Origin: Scandinavium vulneris_A
GTDB lineage: Bacteria; Pseudomonadota; Gammaproteobacteria; Enterobacterales; Enterobacteriaceae
Length of the DNA stretch: 64,000 nt
Direction: 5' to 3'
Assembly: GCA_046518185.1 (NCBI GenBank)
Contig: JBKGRZ010000004.1
Coordinates: 372,001 to 436,000 of the forward strand
Shown here in pieces: positions 1 through 8,600 of this stretch. The translations under genes and the position numbers were made by a program. Position 1 is the first letter of the stretch. Each line of letters starts with the position of its first letter. The notes below the pieces were generated by a model, which was given only the letters and a program-made list of their open reading frames with translations, searched no databases and was not told the DNA's origin.

Positions 1-1089
1 GTAAACTTGTTCAATGCCGCGACGCAGGGAGCTATCACGCTGACCACTAACATGCGTGTTGGTGATAAAAGCGATGATGTTCAGTTTTCGCTGATTAACG
101 GCTTGATCCGTGATCGTGATGTCTACGATAACGACGGTGACGCTGGGACCACAACTATCGGTAACCGCTCTGACACCCGAATCAAAGTGGCGGCTGGAAC
201 ACCTAACTTCATTGTCCCAGACGCGCTGTTAACGTGGATCGGGCGTGACTCCGCTGAAGCAGGCGTTGCATACGCGCAGCAGATGACACCGCAGATTATG
301 AAAGATTATCTGCATCGTGGTCTGAATGCGTTTATCGGTGCCGTGTTGAACCGCCCAGATATGATCATCACCACTGCGGATGATTCGGGGCAGGTCACGT
401 TGCAGGAATTTGTTACCGGCTCAAGCAAGTTCGGTGACCAGTTTGGAGATCTACGCTGCATCGTGATGCACTCCACACCTTGGCATAATCTTGTTGGGAA
501 AAACCTGAGTAACCAAGAGCGTCTGTTTAAATATGGTGACGTTCTAATCTACGTTGACCCAATGGGACGTCCAATGATTATCACGGATAACCCGGCGTTG
601 TATGACAGTTCTACCGGCACCTACCGCACCGGTATGCTCTCAACAAATGCTATCTCGATTGAAGATTCCGGCGACTTCCGCCAGAACGTGCAGACTTCGA
701 ACGGTAAAAACAACATTCAGGACACCATTCAATCCCAGTGGTCTATGTCGATCGGCGTGCGCGGCTATGGCTGGAAAGGCCCACTGAATCAGTCTACCCC
801 GACCAAAGGCGCATTACTGGACAAATCGAACTGGGAGCTGACTGCAAGCCAGATCAACGACACTGCTGGCGTATTGCTTCAAGGGACAGGCACAGTGGCT
901 CCGATAGAGGGCGTGCGCGTTCAGGTTTCTGAGCCAAATCCCGATAACGCGTTTGCACCTCAGACTGATACTGGACTGCTGCCAGAAGCAGACACTGGTA
1001 CCCAGGAGTTGCAACCGGTTGTCGAAGTCCAGCAGTCAACGACTGAAGCACAATCAGTCCAGGAAACGAAGCAGGACAAGAAAAAATAA
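1..1089 (+). CDS. Phage major capsid protein, 5' end outside window
   Basis: The reading frame is open from the first base (codons for V-N before L-F-N-A-A), so the true start lies left of the window and at least 362 residues are visible. It shows the mixed alpha/beta, Asp/Gly-rich composition of a major head protein, and it lies directly upstream of connector genes, which is where the capsid gene sits in tailed phages. The last 60 or so residues are a Gln/Thr/Glu-rich tail ending in a lysine run, likely flexible. The assignment rests on position and general resemblance to capsid proteins of Salmonella ES18-like phages. I see no diagnostic catalytic motif. Confidence 0.75.
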   Translation, partial: VNLFNAATQGAITLTTNMRVGDKSDDVQFSLINGLIRDRDVYDNDGDAGTTTIGNRSDTRIKVAAGTPNFIVPDALLTWIGRDSAEAGVAYAQQMTPQIMKDYLHRGLNAFIGAVLNRPDMIITTADDSGQVTLQEFVTGSSKFGDQFGDLRCIVMHSTPWHNLVGKNLSNQERLFKYGDVLIYVDPMGRPMIITDNPALYDSSTGTYRTGMLSTNAISIEDSGDFRQNVQTSNGKNNIQDTIQSQWSMSIGVRGYGWKGPLNQSTPTKGALLDKSNWELTASQINDTAGVLLQGTGTVAPIEGVRVQVSEPNPDNAFAPQTDTGLLPEADTGTQELQPVVEVQQSTTEAQSVQETKQDKKK

Positions 1090-1099
1090 CGGAGGGGCT

Positions 1100-1597
1100 A
1101 TGCCGTTGATTGTGGAAGACGGTACCGGGATGAATGATGCGAACAGTTACGTGAGCATTGAAGAAGCAGACCAGTACCACACCGACAGAAATAACACAGC
1201 ATGGTTGTCACTGTCGGAACAGGAGAAAACTGGACGCCTGATAAACGCCGCCGCCTATATGGGCGGTTTTTCGTTTAAGGGCCTCCGGCTTCATCCTGAT
1301 CAGGGGCTGGCTTTTCCTCGTTATTACCCTCCAGAGAACAAACCGGACAGCGCCGTCGTGCCGCGCAATGTAAAAAGTTGCCAGTGCGAAATGGGCTTAC
1401 AGACCAGTTTACTTGCGCCCACGGACGGGCGCGTTATTTCTGAGGAGCGGATCGAGGGGGCTATTGATACCAAATACGACACCAGCAGGGCATATTCTCA
1501 GCCAATTTACCCGGCGATTAATCTTTATCTCGGGCAATTTCTCTTTACTGATCAGAGCGGTGGGGGTGTCGGCTTCGGACGGGTGGTGCGTACCTGA
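1100..1597 (+). CDS. Putative head-tail connector protein (DnaT-like)
   Basis: This encodes a 165-residue protein. The start is the ATG at 1100, seven bases after a strong GGAGGGG ribosome site at 1091. A longer open frame exists upstream but overlaps the capsid gene. The N-terminus (MPLIVEDGTGMNDANSYVS) is typical of the small proteins annotated 'DnaT-like ssDNA-binding' in phages, which occupy the head-tail adaptor slot just after the capsid. Its neighbours fit an adaptor role: capsid upstream and a closure-type protein downstream with a one-base overlap (TGATG). Binding to DNA is not shown by anything in the sequence. Confidence 0.7.
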   Translation: MPLIVEDGTGMNDANSYVSIEEADQYHTDRNNTAWLSLSEQEKTGRLINAAAYMGGFSFKGLRLHPDQGLAFPRYYPPENKPDSAVVPRNVKSCQCEMGLQTSLLAPTDGRVISEERIEGAIDTKYDTSRAYSQPIYPAINLYLGQFLFTDQSGGGVGFGRVVRT

Positions 1598-1953
1598 TGG
1601 ATTATACAACAACTGCGCAGCGAGCGTCAGATATGCTCGACCGGTATGGCGGGCCGGCAACGTTATTCCTGGTTGAAGATGGTGAGTACAACCCGACCAC
1701 CGGAACGGTCAGCCAGATAATTACGGATATTGAATGTACTGCAGTGAGAACGGCGTACAGCATCAAGGAAATTGATGGAAAAAAAATACTGCAGGGGGAT
1801 TTCAAACTGATCGCCAGTGGCAGTGCGTTAGGAGAGGGTGAATGTGATATTGCCGCTCAGTTTGGTGGCAGTAAATTCCGGGTGATCAATGTGAAACCTG
1901 TTTCACCTGATGGCCTCACAACGATGCTTTATTTTTTGCAGTGCAGGAAATAG
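1597..1953 (+). CDS. Putative head closure protein
   Basis: This is a 118-residue protein whose ATG overlaps the previous stop by one base, so translation is probably coupled. It is predicted to be mostly beta, which suits the small head-closure or 'stopper' proteins that sit between the connector and the tail terminator in siphophages. No motif fixes the family. The role is inferred from gene order (adaptor, closure, HK97 gp10-like, tail terminator, tail tube). Confidence 0.55.
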   Translation: MDYTTTAQRASDMLDRYGGPATLFLVEDGEYNPTTGTVSQIITDIECTAVRTAYSIKEIDGKKILQGDFKLIASGSALGEGECDIAAQFGGSKFRVINVKPVSPDGLTTMLYFLQCRK

Positions 1954-1955
1954 CG

Positions 1956-2465
1956 ATGAGCGGCGTTGTAAAGAATAACGGAAAAGGCCTCGGCGATCAG
2001 ATCCGGGACGAGAGTACGAAACTCCAGAACGCCGTCAACGTTTCGCTGCAGGAATGCTCTCTGCTGATGTGTAATGCCATCATCAACGGCACACCCGTCG
2101 ATACTGGTGCGTTGCGTGCGAACTGGTTCCCGTCCTTTGAAAGTGTGTCACACGAAACTATCGCGTATACCGGGGCGGCTGGTGCTGCTCAGGTCAGTAC
2201 TGAACGAGCGCAGGACGCGATCGGCCAGTTCACGATGGGGAAAATATTTTACTTCACCAATTCTCTCGCCTACGCCGCAGTTGTTGAGTACGGACTGTAT
2301 CCGAACCCACCAGCTAACCCTGGAAAAAATGCAGATGGAGAAACCAAAACGGTAGACGGTTTTTCCCGACAGGCACCTACTGGAATGGTGCGTATCAACG
2401 TTGATAAGTTCAAAGAGGCATTTCCGGAAGCGGTAAAACTCAATTTTAAAGAGAGCAAGGTATGA
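1956..2465 (+). CDS. HK97 gp10-like neck/tail component
   Basis: This encodes a 169-residue protein. The ATG at 1956 follows an AGGAA site at 1945 and begins MSGVVKNNGKG. An earlier in-frame GTG at 1941 would overlap the upstream gene and lacks a ribosome site. The central segment (INGTPVDTGALRANW) is the hallmark 'TPVDTGxLRxxW' of HK97 gp10/lambda Z-like tail completion proteins. This family joins the tail to the head. Its stop overlaps the start of the next gene (ATGA), as is common in this operon. Confidence 0.8.
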   Translation: MSGVVKNNGKGLGDQIRDESTKLQNAVNVSLQECSLLMCNAIINGTPVDTGALRANWFPSFESVSHETIAYTGAAGAAQVSTERAQDAIGQFTMGKIFYFTNSLAYAAVVEYGLYPNPPANPGKNADGETKTVDGFSRQAPTGMVRINVDKFKEAFPEAVKLNFKESKV

Positions 2466-2866
2466 GTTCGTTTATTTCCAGACAGGTGATGGAGACACGT
2501 TTATGTGGCTTTCCTGAATTGCTTCCTGTTGCATGGCCCAACATGTCATTCCTCCCACAGGACGGTGCTTATCTTGAAGTGCAGTACTCAGGACAGAGTT
2601 CAGTAAACGCAGCGTTCAGCAGCCATGCGCACGCGCGCGAAACTGAGACAATGCAAATCAATGTGTACTGGCCAGCCGGTGGCGGTGCCGGACCGCTTCT
2701 GCAATATGCTCGTAGGCTTCAGGACTGGTTTCCTGCTGGTTGGGGAGAAGTTAAAGAAGGGGAGCAGGTGCGGGTGACAAAGCGGCCCTTTGTCTCGTCT
2801 GCAATTCCTGCTGGTGCATGGTTCTGCGTCGCCGTGCAGGTTAATTTTTCTAATTATCAGTTATGA
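2462..2866 (+). CDS. Phage tail terminator / minor tail protein U-like
   Basis: This is a 134-residue protein that starts within the stop of the gp10-like gene. Size, beta-rich character and position (after the tail-completion protein and just before the tail tube gene) match lambda gpU-type tail terminators, which cap the tail tube at the head-proximal end and set its length with the tape measure. No signature residues are recognisable, so the assignment is positional. Confidence 0.6.
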   Translation: MSSFISRQVMETRLCGFPELLPVAWPNMSFLPQDGAYLEVQYSGQSSVNAAFSSHAHARETETMQINVYWPAGGGAGPLLQYARRLQDWFPAGWGEVKEGEQVRVTKRPFVSSAIPAGAWFCVAVQVNFSNYQL

Positions 2867-2873
2867 GGGTCTT

Positions 2874-4166
2874 ATGCCTGGCTTATTCCCTACCGCGATC
2901 GAGCGCGTTGTCGCCATCGTAAAAGAAAGCACGTACGGCGTCGCTCCTGATGGGGTTACTCCTGCGCAAATTATGCGCCGCACCAAATTTGGCATAACGC
3001 TGAGTGCGGATAACTACACTTCTAACGAAATTAACTCTACCGGGCAGGTAAACGGTATTCGTATTGGCTCTCGTAAAGTTGAAGGGCCGATCAGTTGTGA
3101 GTTGTCGCCCGGTACGTATAACGATTTATGGGCGGCCATTTTGCGCTCCGTCTGGCAAGGTGGTGATCAGAGCCAGGGCACGCCCGGCATTCTGTTTATT
3201 CCTGAAAAACCAGACAGCAATGATTCATTCACAGTTGAAGTATGGGATCCTGGTATTTCTGGATCGTCGATTTATACCGGGTGCCGCGTAACAAAGGCTG
3301 ATGTAAGCTGCCCGGCCACGGGTAATGTAACTGTTGAATTCACGTTCACTGGTCAGAACATGGTAACCGGCGATGAGCAGACGTTCACCACACTGACCCC
3401 TGCGTCAAAATCGGAAATATTTGCGGCGGTGTCTGGTTCGTTGTTGGGCTTTTCTCCGGATGCACCTGATGTTACACAAGCGGTCGCAGATATCACGGCT
3501 TTCAACTTCACGATTGACGCTAATGCCAGCACTCAGGCAGTCGTTGGCTCAAATCTCACACCAGATGTATTTATTGGGCGTATCAGCGTCAGCGGGTCGT
3601 TCTCAGCGATTTATAAAAATAATCTGTGGCGGAAGAGCTTTACTGATGAAACACCGTTTGGGCTTTCGCTGCGATTCAATACCGATAATTCGGTTGATGC
3701 CGATTACATGGTCTTTGATTTCCCATACATCAAGCTGGGCAGTGTTAGCGATGACGAGGGCGAGCAGAGCATTACGCAGCAGTGCAATTTCACCGCGCTT
3801 ATGAATCCGCTACCAGAAATGTATGGACCATCATCCTCCACCATCATGATCAGCGATTCAACCATCCTCGGCGGTGCCAGCGTGCCAATGACCGGTGCGA
3901 CGGTGGATGTTGACGCGACCTCAGCCACGGTGGGTGAAGTATTTACCGCAGCGGCGACGGTGGCAGTTACCCCGTCTAACGCCTCCGGGATCACCATAAC
4001 ATATGCGCTTTCGGGCGCTGGTGCCGCAGGTCTGTCTGTTGATGCGTCTGGTGCTATCTCTGGCACGCCGACCGCCGCTGGTAATGCAGTTCTTACGGCC
4101 ACTGTCCAAGACGACAGCCAAAATACCGAAACTCCAACCGCGACAATCATCGTCGCAGCATCCTGA
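2874..4166 (+). CDS. Phage major tail tube protein with C-terminal Ig-like domain
   Basis: This encodes a 430-residue protein. The start is the ATG at 2874 (MPGLFPTAIERVV) preceded by GAGGG at 2865; the longer open frame upstream overlaps the tail terminator gene. Residues 1 to about 320 form the tube subunit, which polymerises into the hollow tail. The last 95 or so residues are Thr/Ala/Val-rich with the pattern TITYALSGAGAAGLSVDASG and a G-T-P-T motif typical of Ig-like (Big/He_PIG) domains. Such domains decorate the outer surface of many phage tails and are thought to bind carbohydrate weakly. The chaperone genes and tape measure follow, as expected. Confidence 0.82.
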   Translation: MPGLFPTAIERVVAIVKESTYGVAPDGVTPAQIMRRTKFGITLSADNYTSNEINSTGQVNGIRIGSRKVEGPISCELSPGTYNDLWAAILRSVWQGGDQSQGTPGILFIPEKPDSNDSFTVEVWDPGISGSSIYTGCRVTKADVSCPATGNVTVEFTFTGQNMVTGDEQTFTTLTPASKSEIFAAVSGSLLGFSPDAPDVTQAVADITAFNFTIDANASTQAVVGSNLTPDVFIGRISVSGSFSAIYKNNLWRKSFTDETPFGLSLRFNTDNSVDADYMVFDFPYIKLGSVSDDEGEQSITQQCNFTALMNPLPEMYGPSSSTIMISDSTILGGASVPMTGATVDVDATSATVGEVFTAAATVAVTPSNASGITITYALSGAGAAGLSVDASGAISGTPTAAGNAVLTATVQDDSQNTETPTATIIVAAS

Positions 4167-4183
4167 AAATTTAAGGCAGAAAA

Positions 4184-4555
4184 ATGCTCGATTTGAATAA
4201 GTACGATACCGGTAAGGCCGCCGAGAAAGGCTTTCGTTTGTTCCTGAAACACCCGGTGCGCGGCGATAAGCTGGAAGCCTGGATTGAGCTCCGCGGGAAG
4301 GATTCGACGACCTATCAGGAAAAAGCGGTAAAAGTCTCTCGTGAAATGCTTAACAAAAAAGACGAACTGTCGGAAGCGCAGATCCGTGCGCAACTGCTGG
4401 CTGCTGCCACAGTAAATTGGGGGGAAATTGCAGACGGTACTAAGCAGGTTGACTACGACCACAATAAGGCCGTCTGGTTGTATGAAAACTTTGCCTGGAT
4501 TGCAGAGCAGGTCAGCAACGCTATCAGTGACCGCGCAAATTTCATGCCGGGCTAA
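4184..4555 (+). CDS. Tail assembly chaperone, zero-frame product (gpG-like)
   Basis: This is a 123-residue protein starting at the ATG at 4184, a few bases after the tail tube stop. It sits between tail tube and tape measure, where lambda G lies. It would bind the tape measure protein and recruit tube subunits without ending up in the virion. The frame stops at 4553 just after a -1 slippery heptamer at 4537, so this is the short, most abundant of two products. The sequence itself is not closely lambda-like; the role comes from position, size and the frameshift arrangement. Confidence 0.75.
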   Translation: MLDLNKYDTGKAAEKGFRLFLKHPVRGDKLEAWIELRGKDSTTYQEKAVKVSREMLNKKDELSEAQIRAQLLAAATVNWGEIADGTKQVDYDHNKAVWLYENFAWIAEQVSNAISDRANFMPG

Positions 4556-4893
4556 AAGCTGATCTGGTTGAATACCTCTGCGTCGATTTTAAGCTGAACA
4601 AACCAGAAAAAGATGGTGCGCCATTACGTGCCCATCTTGAGCAGCTCAGAAACGCAACGGGGAGGGTTCACGAACTTTTAGCCCCTCGTCGTTATCCCCG
4701 ACAACTTTCTTACCTCACCACCATTTTCCGCCAGCTATCCAGAACGCGGAGTTCAAACGGATGGGGGCCAAACCCGATTACATTCAGCGAGCTTGCCGCT
4801 TGGCAGGATACTACGCGGGTGAGGCTCACGCCCTTTGAAATCGACTGTATTCTGGAAATTGATCACAGCTGGCTGGAGGTATTTCAGGAGTAA
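4184..4893 (+). CDS. Tail assembly chaperone, -1 frameshift product (gpGT-like)
   Basis: A second open frame runs from 4531 to the stop at 4891-4893 with no credible start codon or ribosome site. It lies in the -1 frame relative to the upstream chaperone gene. The overlap contains AAATTTC at 4537-4543, read A-AAT-TTC in the zero frame, a canonical X-XXY-YYZ slippery site. Slippage there gives a fusion of 120 zero-frame residues (ending N-F) plus 116 residues starting H-A-G-L-K-A-D-L, 236 in total. This mirrors the conserved G/GT arrangement of long-tailed phages, in which the T extension binds tail tube protein. The tape measure gene starts two bases after the stop. Confidence 0.85.
4537..4543 (+). 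other. -1 ribosomal frameshift slippery heptamer
   Basis: The heptamer is AAATTTC, with zero-frame codons AAT TTC. After a one-base slip backwards the two tRNAs (Asn, Phe) re-pair as AAA and TTT, the classic simultaneous-slippage geometry. It lies 10 bases before the zero-frame stop at 4553 and inside the 22-base window where both frames are open (4531-4552). No strong downstream hairpin was evident by eye. Confidence 0.8.
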
Positions 4894-4895
4894 TT

Positions 4896-7196
4896 ATGGC
4901 TGATGATATCGTCGCTATCGGCGCGGAAATTGATGCCAGCCAGACAAAACAGGCGGTGACCGATTTTAAAAATGTTGCCAAGGCGGCCGACAGCGCCGAG
5001 GCATCTATTAATAATATGGGGAAATCAGCCGACAGCATGGGTAAATCCATGTCAGATGTTGAGGCTACGGTTAAGCGTCAGACAGACGAAATGAACCGTT
5101 ACGCCCGCCAGATGGCAGAGAATGATAAATGGGAACGTAAAGCTAACGAGTGGGCTGCGAACAAACTAAAGAACGCGAAAGTAACTACTGCTGCAGTCGA
5201 AACTGAAACTCGCGCATTACAGGTCAACAATACCACAATGCGCGAAACGGCTGTCATTATGCGTGAACTTTCAGCAGGAAAAATGAGCAGGGTCGGCGGC
5301 TCAGCCTCTATTTTGCTTCAGTCGCTTGGGCTTGGTTTTGCGGGTTCGACGGCAGGTATGTTGGCAATCACCGGGATTCAGATGTACATGGAGCATCTGA
5401 AGGAGCTGAAAAAAGAGCAGGACGATTATATTAAATCGCATTCCAGCTCGAAGTACGCGTCTGCCATGACGTTTACGCAGTATCAGTCTCTTGCTGATAA
5501 AGCCGGTGATCTGAAAGACCTCATGGGCGCAGGCTTCAGCGGAACGGTTATCGAGGATTTTGCCAATCAGCTTAAAAGCCTTTCTCAGGTTATGGATATG
5601 ACCGACGAGCAGGCCAAAACCCTGATGACGGATTTACTCAAGGACCCGACTGACGCGGCGAAAGCGCTGGCAGACCAGACCGGGTTGCTGACGGATGCCG
5701 AAGCGGACCAGATTGCAATGTTACAACGCTCTCTCGGCGTCACTGCTGCGCAGACAAAGCTGATGGACGACCTGAAGCAGTCCACTATCGCGCAGACCGG
5801 CGCTATTTACGATCAGGTGAGTGCCTGGGAAAAATTGAAAAACTGGTTCACTCCAGTGCAGTTTGCCAGTAAAAGCACTCTTGATGCACAGATTACGGAT
5901 CTCAATCAGCAGATGGTTGGTACTTCCGGCAGCAAACTCGCCGAACTCCAGGCCAGAGCCAACAGGCTTTATGATGCGCGGCGTAAAATAGCCGAGGACG
6001 AGTCTACCCAACGGCAATGGCTTCTTGCAGGAAGGGAAACGGCATCACGGAAAGAGTTTACCCGCCTAAGCCATCAGAACGCGCCTGAGTGGATGCGTAA
6101 GAATTATGAGTATCAGGACAGGGCAGCAACTATACAAGATGCATGGCAATACAGCGGTGCGGATAAATCGCAGCTTGATACAGCCCTGCATAATCTGTCT
6201 CTGAGCATTTACGCCAAAAAGCCGAAGAAAGGACGCACAGGCATTTCTTCTGGTGTCAGGCAAGGAGTTAGGGTTGACCAGCTCGATGACCAGATGAGCA
6301 ACCTCCTGGACAGTGCTACACGCTCGCAGCAGGATTTCGTGCGGCAGTACCTTCAACGTGATGACCCTCTATTCCGCAATCAGTATCAGATGCAGATTGA
6401 AGCGGTGATGCGCCAGCGTGATGCCCGCATACGACAGGCCAGGGATGAAATTACCCGGGCCGAACGTTCTCTTGATGATAAAGTCCGGCTTAAGCAACTC
6501 ACGCCGGATCAAGCCGCCTCGTCCAAAGTGGAGTATGAGCGCTCGTTCACCCAAATTCAGAAAGGCTGGGTTGAGAGCGCCGATACGGCCGTGGCTTCTA
6601 TAGGCCGTATGGACGATACATCGAAAGACTTTGCTGCCGGTTTTGAGAAAGGGACCTCTCGTTGGTTCGACGAGGCACAACGGACCGGGGATCAAGCGCA
6701 ACGCCTGAGTACGCAAATCTTCGGCGGTCTGACTGATACGCTCACCGAGTTTTTCACCACAGGGAAAAACGGTTGGGATGATTACATTACTTTCGTGCTG
6801 AAAAAGCTGGTGGCGTTTGAGGTGCAGGCTGAGATGTTGCCGCTGGCGCGTAACCTGGTCGGTATGGCCTGGGGGAGTGTCAAAGGTATGTTTGGTGCCG
6901 CTCAGCCATCAGGCGACGCTTCGACGATTGTTGATGGAACGAGTGGAATTGCCCCTTATCCTAGTATCGGTGGTGTATCTGCAACGCGTAAATCACCAGA
7001 TATCAACGTCAATGTGCGGCTTTCATCTGTAGGTGGGAGCGGTGCAACTCATGGCGGTGGCGGCGGGCTCAGTGATACCGACATGACGAAACTATCGACG
7101 CGGCTGAAAAAGGAATTAACCCACGAAATTAATAAACAAATCCTAAAAGCCAACAGGCAGGGCGGGATTAACCGGAGAGCGCAGGGGCATAATTAA
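4896..7196 (+). CDS. Phage tail tape measure protein
   Basis: This 766-residue protein is the second longest in the phage block. It begins at the ATG at 4896, two bases after the chaperone stop and behind a CAGGAG site. The first 120 or so residues are Lys/Ala/Asp-rich and predicted coiled coil. A hydrophobic, Gly-rich stretch follows near residues 140-165 (LGFAGSTAGMLAITG), then long helical segments, and a Gly/Ser-rich C-terminus. That is the usual layout of tape measure proteins, which fill the tail lumen and set tail length. It would be wrapped by the G/GT chaperones encoded just upstream. Confidence 0.88.
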   Translation: MADDIVAIGAEIDASQTKQAVTDFKNVAKAADSAEASINNMGKSADSMGKSMSDVEATVKRQTDEMNRYARQMAENDKWERKANEWAANKLKNAKVTTAAVETETRALQVNNTTMRETAVIMRELSAGKMSRVGGSASILLQSLGLGFAGSTAGMLAITGIQMYMEHLKELKKEQDDYIKSHSSSKYASAMTFTQYQSLADKAGDLKDLMGAGFSGTVIEDFANQLKSLSQVMDMTDEQAKTLMTDLLKDPTDAAKALADQTGLLTDAEADQIAMLQRSLGVTAAQTKLMDDLKQSTIAQTGAIYDQVSAWEKLKNWFTPVQFASKSTLDAQITDLNQQMVGTSGSKLAELQARANRLYDARRKIAEDESTQRQWLLAGRETASRKEFTRLSHQNAPEWMRKNYEYQDRAATIQDAWQYSGADKSQLDTALHNLSLSIYAKKPKKGRTGISSGVRQGVRVDQLDDQMSNLLDSATRSQQDFVRQYLQRDDPLFRNQYQMQIEAVMRQRDARIRQARDEITRAERSLDDKVRLKQLTPDQAASSKVEYERSFTQIQKGWVESADTAVASIGRMDDTSKDFAAGFEKGTSRWFDEAQRTGDQAQRLSTQIFGGLTDTLTEFFTTGKNGWDDYITFVLKKLVAFEVQAEMLPLARNLVGMAWGSVKGMFGAAQPSGDASTIVDGTSGIAPYPSIGGVSATRKSPDINVNVRLSSVGGSGATHGGGGGLSDTDMTKLSTRLKKELTHEINKQILKANRQGGINRRAQGHN

Positions 7197-7217
7197 AAAT
7201 ACCCGCATACAGCGGGC
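7193..7217 (-). terminator. Rho-independent terminator of the porin gene
   Basis: Read leftwards, CCCGC-TGTAT-GCGGG is followed by TATTTTTAATT. The stem occupies 7202-7216 and the T tract overlaps the tape measure stop codon. It lies 18 bases beyond the porin stop. Confidence 0.75.
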
Positions 7218-7234
7218 ATTTGTTAGAGCGTTTG

Positions 7235-8386
7235 TTAGAACTGATATACCAGACCTAAAGCTACGATATCATCAGTAGAGATACCGTTGTCTTTGTAGAA
7301 GTCGTCGTCGTTGTCCAGCAGGTTGATTTTGTAATCAACATAGGTGGACATGTTTTTGTTGAAGTAGTAGGTTGCACCTACGGATACATATTTAACCAGA
7401 TCGTGATCACCTGCATCGCCATTAGTGTTGCTGTTGCTGGTCAAGTTCAGATCTTTACCTTTGGATTGCAGGTATGAAACCTCAGGGCGAAGACCAAAGT
7501 CGAACTGGTATTGTGCTGTTGCTTCAACGTTCTGAGTTTTGTTAGCAACACCATTGCTGTCACCGTAAGGTGTCATGTTACGAGTTTCTGAATACATGGT
7601 CGCCAGGTAGATGTTGTTGGCGTCATATTTCAGGCCAGCAGTCCATGCATCAGCTGTATCGCCACCCGCATTGGAGTTAATTGTCTGATCGGTAGTACGG
7701 TCAGATGAGCTATATGCAGCACCAGCACTGAATCCCATGCCAATATCGTAAGTTGAAGAAATACCCCAACCATCACCGTTGTCGTTACGATATGAGTTAT
7801 TACCATCAGTATTTGGTGCTCGGTTTGCAGTACCTTCACCTTCGTCGGTCGCGCCTTCGTTTTTGCCCTGATACTGAACTGCGAAGTTCAGGCCATCTAC
7901 AAGACCGAAGAAGTCACTGTTGCGATAGGTTGCCACACCGTTAGCACGGCCAGTCATGAAGTTGTCTGCCTGGGTGTAGGAGTCGCCACCGAACTCTGGC
8001 AGAACGTCGGTCCATGCTTCTACGTCGTACAGTACGCCGTAGTTACGACCGTAGTCGAATGAACCGTAGTCGCCGAATTTCAGACCTGCGAAGCCCAGAC
8101 GAGTCCATGCCTGATTGCCGGAGCCCTCAGTATTGTTCGCCTGAACGTTGTATTCCCACTGGCCGTAACCGGTCAGTTGGTCGGTAATCTGGGTTTCACC
8201 TTTGAAACCAATACGCACATAAGTCTGATCGCCATCTTTGGATGAGTCATCAGAGAAATAGTGCAGACCATCAACTTTACCGTACAGGTCGAGTTTGTTG
8301 CCGTCTTTGTTGTAAATTTCTGCTGCGTGAACTGCTCCAGCGGTTAACAATGCTGGGATAAGGAGTGCCAGTACTTTTCTGTTCAT
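7235..8386 (-). CDS. Prophage-borne OmpC/NmpC-type outer membrane porin
   Basis: This is a 383-residue general porin forming a trimeric 16-strand beta barrel. Residues 1-21 are a Sec signal peptide ending VHA, with mature AEIYNKDGNKLDLYGKVDGL following. Other marks are the loop-3 constriction motif LPEFGGDS, the repeated beta strands with aromatic girdles and the C-terminal VYQF needed for BamA-assisted insertion. The start follows AAAAGGATT, seven bases upstream. The gene is transcribed against the surrounding late genes, between tape measure and M. Porins carried by lambdoid phages (Lc of PA-2, NmpC of DLP12) are precedents, and there they change the host surface and phage susceptibility. 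Assignment to the OmpC/NmpC group rather than OmpF or PhoE is by overall resemblance only. Confidence 0.93.
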   Translation of the reverse strand: MNRKVLALLIPALLTAGAVHAAEIYNKDGNKLDLYGKVDGLHYFSDDSSKDGDQTYVRIGFKGETQITDQLTGYGQWEYNVQANNTEGSGNQAWTRLGFAGLKFGDYGSFDYGRNYGVLYDVEAWTDVLPEFGGDSYTQADNFMTGRANGVATYRNSDFFGLVDGLNFAVQYQGKNEGATDEGEGTANRAPNTDGNNSYRNDNGDGWGISSTYDIGMGFSAGAAYSSSDRTTDQTINSNAGGDTADAWTAGLKYDANNIYLATMYSETRNMTPYGDSNGVANKTQNVEATAQYQFDFGLRPEVSYLQSKGKDLNLTSNSNTNGDAGDHDLVKYVSVGATYYFNKNMSTYVDYKINLLDNDDDFYKDNGISTDDIVALGLVYQF

Positions 8387-8600
8387 TGCAATAATCCTTT
8401 TGGTTTAAGATCATTCTTGTTTTTTAACTGCGAGATAATCATATCTGTCGATTGATAAATTAGTTCAATAAATGAATGTAATATTTCTTTCTTAAATATA
8501 TAAATTTAAGTTCAAGTGTAAAATTTGCAATGATGATTTCTTTTTAATATGAATCACCGTCAGTTATTCATCGCGTGAATTTTTAAAGTAATTTTAAAGC
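8387..8600 (-). promoter_or_regulatory. AT-rich porin promoter and leader region
   Basis: A 210-base stretch with very low G+C and no open frame lies upstream of the porin start and carries its promoter and 5' leader. The ribosome site is AAAAGGATTATTGCAATG, read leftwards. Porin genes usually bind OmpR in such regions; TTTTACACTTGAACTTAA near 8505-8522 (leftward strand) loosely resembles OmpR half-sites, but I cannot call a definite box or promoter hexamers. Confidence 0.5.

Noticed and set aside
3704..4462. 252-codon leftward open frame across the tail tube 3' end and the chaperone gene
   Set aside because: Entirely antisense to two well supported phage genes; no ribosome site or family resemblance.
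8387..8600. CRISPR-like or phage origin repeats in the A+T-rich stretch
   Set aside because: No regularly spaced direct repeats; it is better explained as the porin promoter and leader.
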